Source: Rhodobacterales bacterium (GTDB lineage Bacteria; Pseudomonadota; Alphaproteobacteria; Caulobacterales; Hyphomonadaceae). Taken from it: a stretch of 64,000 nucleotides of DNA. The translations under genes were made by a program, and so were the position numbers. The stretch lies in NCBI GenBank assembly GCA_014763715.1, contig JACXUV010000007.1, forward strand, positions 1 through 64,000. Direction: 5' to 3'. Position 1 is the first letter of the stretch. Each line of letters opens with the position of its first letter. The notes beneath the pieces were generated by a model that saw nothing but the letters and a program-made list of their open reading frames with translations, ran no database searches and was not told the origin of the DNA. Positions 8,835 to 16,626 of this stretch are shown here, piece by piece.

Positions 8835-8968
8835 GAGGCGGGGGCCTCCATCCGGGTCTTCAGAAGCCCATTCGTGTTGCCCGACAGGCAGGTGAATGGC
8901 AACAGGCTTTGCGCATTCCACAAAAATGCGTCATAAGCCCGCCTCGATTTGCGAGGAGCTTGAGAGCC

Positions 8969-10012
8969 ATGGGCACACGGATTGCGATTGTCGGAGCTAC
9001 GGGAAATGTCGGGCGTGAATTGCTCGCGATTCTCGACGAGCGCATGTTCCCGGCGGACGAAGTCCTTGCCGTGGCATCGCGCCGTTCGCTGGGCAAGGAA
9101 GTGTCCTTTGGCGACCGTACCCTCAAATGCCAGGATATCGAGAGCTTCGACTTCTCCAAGGTCGATCTCGTCCTGATGTCGGCTGGCGGGTCCACCGCCA
9201 AGCAGTGGTGTCCGAAGATCGCCGCTGCCGGCGCCATCACCATCGACAACTCGTCCGCCTGGCGGATGGACCCGGACGTGCCGCTGGTCGTGCCGGAGTG
9301 CAATGGCGAAGCCGTCATGGGCTACAAGAAGAAGATGATCATCGCGAACCCGAACTGCTCGACGGCGCAGCTCGTGGTGGCGCTGAAGCCGCTGCACGAT
9401 GCGGTCGGCGTGAAACGCGTTGTCTGCTCGACCTACCAGTCCGTTTCCGGCGCCGGCAAGGACGCCATGGACGAGCTGTGGAACCAGACGCGCGGCATCT
9501 ATGTGAATGACGAGCCGGAGCCGCAGGTCTTCCAGAAGGAAATCGCCTTCAACGTTATTCCGCAGATCGACGTCTTCATGGATGACGGTTTCACCAAGGA
9601 AGAGTGGAAGATGCGCGTCGAGACGAAAAAGATCGTCGATGAGAGCATCGAACTCGTCGCAACCTGTGTGCGCGTGCCGGTATTTGTCGGCCACTCCGAG
9701 GCGGTCAGCGTGGAACTGAACGCGCCGATGACCGCGAAGGAAGCGCAGGACCTTCTGCGCGAAAGCCCCGGCATCATGCTGGTCGATGATCCGAAGGAAG
9801 ACCTCTACATCACGCCGAAAGAATGCGTGGGCGACTGGGCAACCTTCATCAGCCGTGTCCGTAAGGACCCGACTGTGGAGAACGGCCTGATGTTCTGGTG
9901 CGTCTCCGACAACCTCCGCAAGGGTGCTGCCCTCAACGCCGTTCAGATCGCTGAAGAGCTGTTGAACCGCGGCGTGCTGGTTCCGGAGAAGCAGCCGGTT
10001 GCAACGGACTAA
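8969..10012 (+). CDS. asd: aspartate-semialdehyde dehydrogenase
   Basis: 347 residues. It reduces aspartyl phosphate to the semialdehyde, the branch point to lysine/diaminopimelate, threonine and methionine. It has the NADP-binding GATGNVGRELL, SAGGSTAK, the catalytic Cys in NPNCSTAQL, and the QSVSGAGKDAM segment. ATG 8969 was chosen because GGAG lies about 11 bases upstream and the dinucleotide fold starts three residues later. With dapF further on, the window covers two steps of diaminopimelate synthesis. The stop overlaps the convergent mscS stop. Confidence 0.95.
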   Translation: MGTRIAIVGATGNVGRELLAILDERMFPADEVLAVASRRSLGKEVSFGDRTLKCQDIESFDFSKVDLVLMSAGGSTAKQWCPKIAAAGAITIDNSSAWRMDPDVPLVVPECNGEAVMGYKKKMIIANPNCSTAQLVVALKPLHDAVGVKRVVCSTYQSVSGAGKDAMDELWNQTRGIYVNDEPEPQVFQKEIAFNVIPQIDVFMDDGFTKEEWKMRVETKKIVDESIELVATCVRVPVFVGHSEAVSVELNAPMTAKEAQDLLRESPGIMLVDDPKEDLYITPKECVGDWATFISRVRKDPTVENGLMFWCVSDNLRKGAALNAVQIAEELLNRGVLVPEKQPVATD

Positions 10013-11400
10013 TCCGTTCCTGAATCGAATTTGGCCTGATTGGCTTTTGTTTGGCGGGTCTCGACGGTGACGTTGAGGCCCGTCGCGCTTTTGAGGTGCA
10101 GGTCGCGCTGCGGGAAGGGGATTTCGAGCCCGTACTTTTCCAGCGCTGTATGTAGCGCCCAGTTGTAATCCGCAACCACGCGGGCTGGGCGGCTGACGGC
10201 GGCATCGGTCAGCCACACGACAAGTTCGAACTCCAGCGCGCTGTCGCCGAAATTGGTCAGCCAGACCTGTGGCGCCCGGCCCGGCAGTCCTTTCAGGGTC
10301 CACTCGATTTCATCGGCTGCTTCCAGGCCCGCCTTGCGTACCAGTTCCTTGTCGGAGCCATAGGCCACGCCAAACGGAACGCGCACCCGGCGCCGCGCAT
10401 CGCGCAGGGTCCAGTTGATGACCTGCGCTTTGATGAACTCCTCATTGGGGACAAGGATATCGACATTGTCGTTCGTGGTAACGAGCGTGGAGCGGATGTT
10501 GATTTCGCGAACAAGGCCCGTGACGCCGGACTGAAGTTCGATGAAGTCGCCGACCTTCACGGATTTCTCGACCAGGATGATCAGGCCCGATACGAAGTTC
10601 GAGAAGATCGCCTGAAGGCCAAAGCCGATGCCGATGCCCAGCGTACCGGACAGGATGGTCAGCGCCGTCAGGTTCACGCCGACCACCTGAAGCGCGATCA
10701 GGATGGCGAGGATGATGAAGGAAATCTTCAGGACCTGACCCAGAAGCCCGGCCATGGAAGGCGTCAGTTTCTTGGAGCTGCGCAGCTGCGCCTGCGCCGC
10801 ATCGCCCGCAATCCGGCCAAGCCAGAGCGCAAAGGCTGCCACGGCCAGGCTGGTCAGCAGGCGCAGGATCGAGAACTTCACCCCGCCGAATTCGATGATC
10901 GTGGAATCCAGAGATTCCGTCACCGGCTGCAGCAGGCGCAGGATATAGAGCGCGGCGATCAGCCAGGCGAGCAGGGCCAACGTATTCGCGACAAGGCCAT
11001 CCCGGATGTTCGAAGTAATCAGGCGGACGATGATCCAGGCGTTCAGAAGGCTGGCGGCGATGCGCAGGATTTCATTGGGCAACCCGAACTGCTTGAATGC
11101 CGGGATGGCAATCCAGAGCACAATGGCCGTGAGGACAGGCCAGACGATACGCGAGGCCGACACGGCAGCATGAAAAAGAATGTCCGGATGCTTGCGGCTG
11201 GTGGCCAGCTTTTTCAGGCGTGCGGCGGGTACACGTGACAGGAAAAACCCGATGATCCCGGCGATGACGATGGCCAGGATCTGCCAGAGGGACTGATAGG
11301 ACAGAAACTCCGCCGCCAGCCGCGTCATGTCTTCCTGAACGGAACGAAGCACATCTTCGAACTTCAGCGTATTGAGCAGGGACGGTGAGGTTTCATCCAT
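10009..11400 (-). CDS. mechanosensitive channel of the MscS family
   Basis: 463 residues. Several N-terminal transmembrane segments (the first near 40-55, others to about 220) precede the conserved MscS pore helix and beta-domain: FSNFVSGLIILVEKSVKVGDFIEL, VREINIRSTLVTTNDN, VPNEEFI and NWTLRD. It would release solutes on hypo-osmotic shock from the inner membrane. It is longer than E. coli MscS (286 residues) because of extra N-terminal helices. asd and mscS converge and their stops overlap inside a 16-base hairpin, AACGGA-CTAA-TCCGTT. Confidence 0.9.
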   Translation of the reverse strand: MDETSPSLLNTLKFEDVLRSVQEDMTRLAAEFLSYQSLWQILAIVIAGIIGFFLSRVPAARLKKLATSRKHPDILFHAAVSASRIVWPVLTAIVLWIAIPAFKQFGLPNEILRIAASLLNAWIIVRLITSNIRDGLVANTLALLAWLIAALYILRLLQPVTESLDSTIIEFGGVKFSILRLLTSLAVAAFALWLGRIAGDAAQAQLRSSKKLTPSMAGLLGQVLKISFIILAILIALQVVGVNLTALTILSGTLGIGIGFGLQAIFSNFVSGLIILVEKSVKVGDFIELQSGVTGLVREINIRSTLVTTNDNVDILVPNEEFIKAQVINWTLRDARRRVRVPFGVAYGSDKELVRKAGLEAADEIEWTLKGLPGRAPQVWLTNFGDSALEFELVVWLTDAAVSRPARVVADYNWALHTALEKYGLEIPFPQRDLHLKSATGLNVTVETRQTKANQAKFDSGTD

Positions 11401-11528
11401 CGGGCGGCTACATTTCCTTTTTGGTGCGCAGGGGATCGTCCTGGAATCCAGACCGCAGCCCCATCCTCACAGAAGACGACGGTTTTCGTGACTGTTCAAG
11501 GTGGGGGGAGGCTGATAGAGCGCGCCGC

Positions 11529-12437
11529 ATGTCTCCCAGCCAGCGTTTCGGATTCTTCGTCGGCCTTGGTGCCTATTTCATCTGGGGCAGCCTGCCGCTG
11601 TATATCCGGGCGATGCGGCATGTCCTGCCGCAGGAATTGCTGGCCCACCGGGTGGTCTGGTCCGTGCCGACGGCGCTCCTCCTGATCGCGCTGGCTGGCA
11701 ACTGGCATGACATTCGTGCGGCGTTCCGCTGGCGGACGGCAAAATGGCTGATGCTGTCAGGTCTGGTGATCGGGGGGAACTGGGGCGTCTATATCTGGGC
11801 GGTCAATGCGGACCGGACGATCGAGGCATCGCTCGGCTATTTCATCAATCCGCTGGTGAGCGTGCTGTTCGGCATGCTGTTCTTTGCCGAGAAACTGCGC
11901 CCGGCGCAGTGGGCGGCTGTCGTGATTGCCGGGATTGGCGTGGGTATCGTGACCTTCGCTTACGGGCATGTGCCATGGGTCGCGCTGTTCCTGTGCATGA
12001 GCTTTGCCTCCTACGGGGTGATCCGGAAGAAAGTGGCGATCGACAGCCGGGCAGGCTTCCTGATGGAAGTCATCGTGCTGGTGCCGCTGGCTGTGGGCTG
12101 GCTCGCCTGGTTCGCTCAGCAACCGGATGGCCGCCTGATGGGGCAGGGTGGATGGGACATTCTGCTGCTGGTCATGGCCGGCCCGATCACGGCGTTTCCG
12201 TTGATCCTGTTCGCTCTTGCTGCAAAGCGGCTGAAACTGTCGACCATCGGGATGATGCAATATATCGGGCCCAGCATTCAGTTCCTGATAGCGGTGCTGA
12301 TCTTCCGTGAACCGTTCGGCGCCACGCTGGCGATTGCGTTCGGCTTCATCTGGCTGGCGCTGGCCGTCTTCACCGTCGACTCCATGGTGGGTGAGGCGAA
12401 AGCCCGCCGCCTGGCACGCGCGGCACGGATCGTCTGA
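11529..12437 (+). CDS. rarD: RarD-like EamA family transporter
   Basis: 302 residues, ten predicted transmembrane helices in two five-helix halves. RarD hallmarks are FIWGSLPLYIRAM, LAHRVVWSVP, NWGVYIWAVN and LGYFINPLVSVLFG, ending in the second repeat with MMQYIGPSIQFLIAVL. Relatives are drug/metabolite exporters; substrate unknown. ATG 11529 was chosen because upstream in-frame sequence is polar and overlaps the divergent mscS leader. Confidence 0.88.
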   Translation: MSPSQRFGFFVGLGAYFIWGSLPLYIRAMRHVLPQELLAHRVVWSVPTALLLIALAGNWHDIRAAFRWRTAKWLMLSGLVIGGNWGVYIWAVNADRTIEASLGYFINPLVSVLFGMLFFAEKLRPAQWAAVVIAGIGVGIVTFAYGHVPWVALFLCMSFASYGVIRKKVAIDSRAGFLMEVIVLVPLAVGWLAWFAQQPDGRLMGQGGWDILLLVMAGPITAFPLILFALAAKRLKLSTIGMMQYIGPSIQFLIAVLIFREPFGATLAIAFGFIWLALAVFTVDSMVGEAKARRLARAARIV

Positions 12438-12446
12438 ATCCTGGAC

Positions 12447-12483
12447 AAAAAAATACCCCGGGCCAGAGGGATTGGCGCCGGGG
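12447..12483 (-). terminator. rho-independent terminator for the lysE group
   Basis: Read on the minus strand: CCCCGG stem, 16-base loop, CCGGGG, then TA and seven T. It lies about 90 bases beyond the lysE stop, between two convergent genes. The long loop makes it less certain than a textbook terminator. Confidence 0.6.
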
Positions 12484-12574
12484 CGTGTCAGTTTCTAACA
12501 GATAGTGATGGGACTCTCTATCTGATGGCGTGTTCTGCAATAAATAGGCCAGATCCCGGCGTTTCAGGCCAAAC

Positions 12575-13192
12575 TCATGGCCGGGCCGTCGACATGGCGA
12601 TCCACAAAGCCACGATCGCAAGCGTCAGGCCAAAGCCAAGCCGGGCGACAAAAGAGGTGCGCCACTTCTCCAGAAGGCTGCCCATATGGTCGGCCACCAG
12701 AACAATCGACACATGCACAATGAGCGACACAAGGATGTGCAGGCTGCCGAGTATCAGGATCTGCAGCCAGACATGTCCGGCCATCGGATTTGCGAACTGG
12801 CCGACGACCAGAAGGTAGAACACCAAGGCCTTCGGATTAAGCAGGTTGGCGATCAGGCCGCGCTGGAACCCGGCCAGCTTATTGGCAAGGGCAGGTGCGG
12901 CCGATCCGTCGTCGCGGAATGCTTCCCAGGCGAGATAGAGCATGAAGGCGACCCCGCCCCAGCGAAGCGCTTCGTAGAGCGTGATAGACCCCGCCAGCAG
13001 GGCCGACAGGCCCGTGGCTGCGGCAAGCAGCTGAACGGCGAGGCCCAGCGTGATCCCTGCCACTGCCTTGAAACCATGTTCCCGGCCAGCCTTTGCCGAC
13101 AGGGCCGCCAGCCAGCCCATATTTGGGCCAGGAGTCAGTTCCACAGCCAGCATGGCAACAAGAAAGGCGGGCCAGTCGAGCGAAGCGAACAT
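12575..13192 (-). CDS. LysE family amino-acid exporter
   Basis: 205 residues with six hydrophobic segments. The LysE/RhtB signature ELTPGPN is at residues 18-24, followed by LAALSAKAGREHGFKAVAG and the central GLIANLLNPKALVFYLLVVGQF. These inner-membrane proteins export amino acids or homoserine lactone; the substrate is unknown. It starts one base after the stop of the serine-hydrolase gene, so the two are coupled. Confidence 0.88.
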   Translation of the reverse strand: MFASLDWPAFLVAMLAVELTPGPNMGWLAALSAKAGREHGFKAVAGITLGLAVQLLAAATGLSALLAGSITLYEALRWGGVAFMLYLAWEAFRDDGSAAPALANKLAGFQRGLIANLLNPKALVFYLLVVGQFANPMAGHVWLQILILGSLHILVSLIVHVSIVLVADHMGSLLEKWRTSFVARLGFGLTLAIVALWIAMSTARP

Positions 13193-13193
13193 G

Positions 13194-14297
13194 TCAGAGG
13201 GCGGCGTAGACGGCTTCGACCAGGCGGACAGCGCGCGGATCGCCCACCAGGACGTTCGACTGGCGGTTCATGACATAGGCACAGGTCAGTTCCGCATCCG
13301 GATCGGAAACGGCCATGGACCCGCCCCAGCCGGAATGGCCAAGCGTGGCCGGGTTCGGTCCGAACAGGCCGTGCGTGTTCAGCATGATGCCGGCGCCGAA
13401 ACTTGTGTCCATCGGCAGGACGAGGTCTGGTCCATGGGTGCGCGGGCGGATCAGTTCCTCGAAGATGCCGGGGCGAAGCTTGCCGCCGCCGCTGCGGGCA
13501 TAGTGATGGTAAATCGCGCCGACGCTTTCGGCGGTGCCATGGCCATTGGCGGAGGGGATCTCGATCTCCCGCCAGATGGCACCGCCACGATTGGGGGCTG
13601 ACCATTTGTAGACGAAGGCGGCCTTGCGATAGTCGTTCAGCTCTCCCAGATCCGCCAGCGCATTGGGACGCTTGATGTCAGCGCAGCGCGCATGTTCGCT
13701 GGCAGGCAGGCCGATATGGAAGTCGATCCCGCCGAACAGGCTTTTCAGCGTTGTGCCCAGCGTCTCGCCGCTGATCCGGCGGGCGATTTCACCCGCGATA
13801 TAGCCCCAGGTGAGGGGGTGGTAGCCATGTGCCGTACCGGGCGGCCACATCGGGGCTAGCTCTGCAATCGCCGCGGCGCAGGCAGGCGGGTCCAGCCAGA
13901 GTTCCGGATCAATTTCCGTTGCAAAGCCCGGCAGGCCGGCCTGGTGGCTCACCGCCTGGCCGATGGTGACGGCCTCTTTTCCGTTGGCGGCAAATTCTGG
14001 CCACACGGCCGCGACCAGGGTTTCATACCCATCCGGCAACGTGTCGACGAGCGAGGCCAGCACGAAGGCGGCGATGCCTTTGGTGGTCGAATAGACCGGG
14101 ACCAGCGTGTCTGCGCCCCAGGGGGTCGTCTTCTGGCGATCGGCCCAGCCGCCCAGCAGGGAAGCGACAAGCTCGCCCCGGTGATACACGGCGAACCCGG
14201 CGCCGAGTTCGTCCATCTCGTTGAAATTCGCCTCGAAGACGTCACGCACGCTTTCGAGACCGGCGGCTGTGAAGCCGGAAATCGGAGTATTCGTCAT
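13194..14297 (-). CDS. serine hydrolase, class C beta-lactamase/EstB-like fold
   Basis: 367 residues. Ser70-x-x-Lys73 (STTK) is the nucleophile motif of class C beta-lactamases and family VIII esterases. The region GYHPLTWGYIAGE near 158-170 holds the Tyr usually in YxN/YxS, and HSGWGGSMA near the C-terminus occupies the KTG/HxG position. No signal peptide, so a cytoplasmic esterase is more likely than a periplasmic beta-lactamase; this is inference. It forms a minus-strand unit with the upstream secreted protein (16 bases) and lysE (1 base). Confidence 0.86.
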   Translation of the reverse strand: MTNTPISGFTAAGLESVRDVFEANFNEMDELGAGFAVYHRGELVASLLGGWADRQKTTPWGADTLVPVYSTTKGIAAFVLASLVDTLPDGYETLVAAVWPEFAANGKEAVTIGQAVSHQAGLPGFATEIDPELWLDPPACAAAIAELAPMWPPGTAHGYHPLTWGYIAGEIARRISGETLGTTLKSLFGGIDFHIGLPASEHARCADIKRPNALADLGELNDYRKAAFVYKWSAPNRGGAIWREIEIPSANGHGTAESVGAIYHHYARSGGGKLRPGIFEELIRPRTHGPDLVLPMDTSFGAGIMLNTHGLFGPNPATLGHSGWGGSMAVSDPDAELTCAYVMNRQSNVLVGDPRAVRLVEAVYAAL

Positions 14298-14313
14298 ACT
14301 CCGGCCATACGGC

Positions 14314-14835
14314 CTAATCCGCGCTGTTGTCGAGGACGTTTGCTGCCAGTTTGTCTGTCTCGGCGTCGTCCATTTCCTGAAGGAAGTCCTCCAGTTCGAT
14401 CTGCCATTCGAAAATCTGGTTCAGGCCGAATTTTTCCTCGCCCGGAAATTCCTGCTGCAGCCGGATGCAGATCACCTGGCCGAACCATTTCTCTTCGGCA
14501 TAGGCAGTTGCCTTGCCGTAGCCGGTATTGTGCGTGTTCGCGATTTCGAGGGTCTCGATGCGGGAGAAATCCGGCATTTCACGGCAGGAGACATATCGCA
14601 CTGCCTGGCAGGCTTTCTGCGGGCCTTCGCATTCACGCAGGACTGCATCGAAGGTCTGCCCCAGCATCTCACCGGTCATGACAGGGTGTCCGTCGAAATA
14701 GGCGACATCCAGCGCTTCGGTGCCGCGTTTGGCAAATTCATCGCGTAATTGGGTGACGGTGATTGGCTCCGCTGCGGACATGCAGGGAAGTGCCGCAACC
14801 AGAAGGAGCAGAGTGGGCGTGGCGCGCCAGAACAT
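14314..14835 (-). CDS. secreted/periplasmic protein of unknown function
   Basis: 173 residues with a signal peptide (MFWRATPTLLLLVAALPCMSAAEP, cleavage about residue 21-22). The mature domain contains three to four cysteines (REC, CQAVRYVSC and CIRL), which could form disulfides, and an acidic C-terminus. I do not recognise a family. It is the first gene of the group with the serine hydrolase and LysE exporter and diverges from the malyl-CoA-type gene. Confidence 0.7.
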   Translation of the reverse strand: MFWRATPTLLLLVAALPCMSAAEPITVTQLRDEFAKRGTEALDVAYFDGHPVMTGEMLGQTFDAVLRECEGPQKACQAVRYVSCREMPDFSRIETLEIANTHNTGYGKATAYAEEKWFGQVICIRLQQEFPGEEKFGLNQIFEWQIELEDFLQEMDDAETDKLAANVLDNSAD

Positions 14836-14840
14836 TTAAA

Positions 14841-14866
14841 CTTACCGGAATATTTGAACAGGTAAG
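14841..14866. promoter_or_regulatory. dyad CTTACC-N14-GGTAAG near the minus-strand start
   Basis: A 6-bp inverted repeat beginning five bases upstream of the ATG at 14835, in the divergent intergenic region. It could be an operator or a hairpin in the leader of the secreted-protein gene. Evidence is symmetry only. Confidence 0.3.
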
Positions 14867-14905
14867 GGAGGAAAGCGCTTTTGTGGCCGGGAAGCAATTG
14901 CCGCA

Positions 14906-14926
14906 GTTGCACCTGTTGCAGTGCAA
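14906..14926. promoter_or_regulatory. candidate operator upstream of the malyl-CoA-type gene
   Basis: A perfect dyad TTGCAC-N8-GTGCAA at 14907-14926, with the palindrome GCAATTGC just upstream at 14894-14901; TTGC/GCAA half-sites repeat across about 35 bases. The 8-mer GTTGCACC (14906-14913) recurs upstream of methylsuccinyl-CoA dehydrogenase at 61323-61330 on the minus strand. Binding by a regulator is inferred, not shown. Confidence 0.42.
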
Positions 14927-14963
14927 GGCGATAGTCCGCGCGCTTGAAAAGGGATGAACGACT

Positions 14964-15851
14964 ATGGCTTCACAGACGCACCGCCCGCGCCGCTCCTGTC
15001 TCTACATGCCGGGGGCCAACGAACGCGCCCTCGAAAAGGCCCGCGGCCTGCCGGCTGACACGCTGCTGCTGGACCTGGAGGACGCTGTGGCGCCGGACGC
15101 GAAGCTTGCCGCGCGCGAAGCCATCCTCAACGCTGTGAAACAGGGCGGTTATGGCCATCGCGAGATTGTGGTGCGCATGAACGGGCTCGCCACTGAATGG
15201 GGGGCAGACGACCTGAAAATGGCTGTCGCGAGTGGGGCGCAGGCGGTTCTGGCGCCGAAAGTGGAATCCGCCGCTGATATCGAGGCGCTCGACAAGGCGC
15301 TGACCGAGGCGGGCGCACCGGCCGGGTTCGGCCTCTGGGTCATGATCGAAATGCCGAAGGCGATCCTGCACATCGAGGAAATCGCCGCCGCTGCACAGAC
15401 GACCCGCCTGACCACGTTCGTGATGGGCACGAACGATCTGGCCAAGGAATACCGCGCCCGGATGACGCCGGACCGGATCGCCTTCCAGGTGGCGCTGCAG
15501 CTGTCGGTCGCCGCGGCCCGTGCCTATGGCCTGACCGCCATCGACGGCGTGTTCAACGACATCAAGGACGAGGATGGCCTGATCAATGAGTGCGAGCAGG
15601 GCCGGGACCTCGGCTTTGACGGCAAGACGCTGATCCACCCTTCGCAGCTGGAAACGGCGAACCGCGTCTTCGCGCCCAGCCATCATGATGTGGAGCAGGC
15701 GAAAGCCGTGATCGAGGCTTTCGCGGACCCGGCCAATGCGGGCAAGGGCGTGCTGAAAGTGAATGGCAAGATGACCGAGCTGCTGCACCTCGACGAGGCA
15801 CGCCGCACCGTGGCCATGGACGAGGCCATCCGCGCCTTCGAAACCGCCTGA
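14964..15851 (+). CDS. HpcH/HpaI aldolase/citrate lyase family: malyl-CoA lyase/thioesterase-like
   Basis: 295 residues. A TIM-barrel CitE-type enzyme: DTLLLDLEDAVAPD holds the metal-binding acidic pair, MNGLATEWG follows, then MIEMPKAILHIEEIA, MGTNDLAKEYR, and CEQGRDLGFDGKTLIHPSQ. Length and the MGTNDLAKE and CEQGRD segments resemble Mcl2-type (3S)-malyl-CoA thioesterases and short malyl-CoA lyases more than the longer Mcl1. Proximity to mesaconyl-CoA hydratase supports a role in the ethylmalonyl-CoA pathway, forming malate or splitting malyl-/methylmalyl-CoA. Which reaction it catalyses cannot be decided from sequence. Confidence 0.84.
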   Translation: MASQTHRPRRSCLYMPGANERALEKARGLPADTLLLDLEDAVAPDAKLAAREAILNAVKQGGYGHREIVVRMNGLATEWGADDLKMAVASGAQAVLAPKVESAADIEALDKALTEAGAPAGFGLWVMIEMPKAILHIEEIAAAAQTTRLTTFVMGTNDLAKEYRARMTPDRIAFQVALQLSVAAARAYGLTAIDGVFNDIKDEDGLINECEQGRDLGFDGKTLIHPSQLETANRVFAPSHHDVEQAKAVIEAFADPANAGKGVLKVNGKMTELLHLDEARRTVAMDEAIRAFETA

Positions 15852-15865
15852 GCGCAGGAGCCGTC

Positions 15866-16213
15866 ATGACCTACACGATCCTGCACAATCCGAACTGCTC
15901 GACCTCCCGCAAGGGGCTGGACCTGTTGAAGGAAGCCGGTGTCGAGCCGGACGTGCGCAAGTACATGAACGCGACCGAGCGCCTGTCGGTGGAGGAGCTG
16001 AAGGAGATCGCGAAAAAGATGGGTGGGGTTTCTCCGCGCGTCTTCCTGCGGGCCAAGGATGCTCCGGCAGCCGGGATCGATGCGGACTCCAGCGATGAGG
16101 CCATTTTCGAGGCCATGGCGGAGAACCCGAAGCTGATCCAGCGCCCGATCGGCATCAAGGGCAAGAAGGCTGTTCTCGGCCGCCCGCCGGAAGACCTGCT
16201 GAAACTCGTCTGA
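15866..16213 (+). CDS. ArsC/Spx-family thioredoxin-fold protein (arsenate-reductase-like)
   Basis: 115 residues, the length of glutaredoxin-coupled ArsC. The catalytic segment NPNCSTSRKGLDLL has the nucleophilic Cys (CxxS) seen in ArsC; the C-terminal IGIKGKKAVLGRPPEDLL matches the family's RPI-VLGRPPE arginine region. No arsR or arsB is nearby, so arsenic resistance is not supported by context. It begins 14 bases after the malyl-CoA-type gene. Confidence 0.88.
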   Translation: MTYTILHNPNCSTSRKGLDLLKEAGVEPDVRKYMNATERLSVEELKEIAKKMGGVSPRVFLRAKDAPAAGIDADSSDEAIFEAMAENPKLIQRPIGIKGKKAVLGRPPEDLLKLV

Positions 16214-16261
16214 TCGAATCGAAATCACTGCGAATTCGGCCCGAAACGGGCCGATTCGATC
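16212..16261 (+). terminator. nested inverted repeats after the ArsC-like gene
   Basis: An outer perfect 10-bp repeat GATCGAATCG (16212-16221) / CGATTCGATC (16252-16261) starts inside the stop codon. It competes with an inner hairpin TCGGCCCG-AAA-CGGGCCGA (16236-16254). A run of five T lies about 14 bases further on. It is probably a transcript end or processing site; the two structures share bases and cannot both form fully. Confidence 0.45.
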
Positions 16262-16316
16262 AAATTTCACCGATTTTTGTTGCCGGATGTCAGCCATCTG
16301 ACGCGAGACTGGCGTC

Positions 16317-16583
16317 ATGATGATGACTGCCCTTCTCGCCACTGCTGCGCTGTGCCTGGCTTTCGCCGGTTTCTGCTTTTTCGGCCTGCCTTACATGATC
16401 GCAGGCCCGCGCATGCTGGACCAGCTGCGCGAGCGCGCGACCGACAAGGTGGCGCTGGGCGGTCTTGTGGCTGCGGCGATTTCGCTCGTTTGGGTCCTTC
16501 AGGCGTCACCGGCCTTGATTTCCCATGGGACGGACGTGCAGGTAGTCGCCGATCAGATGACGGGCAGCCGCTGGCAGGTCTAG
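16317..16583 (+). CDS. small two-helix membrane protein
   Basis: 88 residues beginning with three ATGs in tandem (16317, 16320, 16323), so the exact start is uncertain. Hydrophobic segments at about residues 3-27 and 45-64 flank a charged loop (LDQLRERATDK). Function unknown. It sits 44 bases before mesaconyl-CoA hydratase on the same strand. Confidence 0.55.
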   Translation: MMMTALLATAALCLAFAGFCFFGLPYMIAGPRMLDQLRERATDKVALGGLVAAAISLVWVLQASPALISHGTDVQVVADQMTGSRWQV

Positions 16584-16602
16584 GGTAGACCGGCTTACAG
16601 GC

Positions 16603-16626
16603 GGCAGCCCCGGAAACGAGGCTGCC
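16603..16626 (+). promoter_or_regulatory. hairpin abutting the mch start codon
   Basis: A 7-bp perfect stem GGCAGCC/GGCTGCC with a 10-base loop; its last base directly precedes the ATG at 16627. The GGA of a possible Shine-Dalgarno is in the loop. Such a structure would be expected to limit or gate initiation; that is inference. Confidence 0.4.

Noticed and set aside
8819-10303. 494-residue minus-strand frame over asd
   Set aside because: asd is certain on the + strand; the frame is an antisense shadow.
13194-14297. Antibiotic beta-lactamase
   Set aside because: The STTK motif also marks family VIII esterases, and there is no signal peptide; resistance cannot be claimed.
15866-16213. Arsenic resistance gene
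   Set aside because: The ArsC fold is present but no arsR, arsB/acr3 or arsH lies nearby; a detoxification role is not supported by context.
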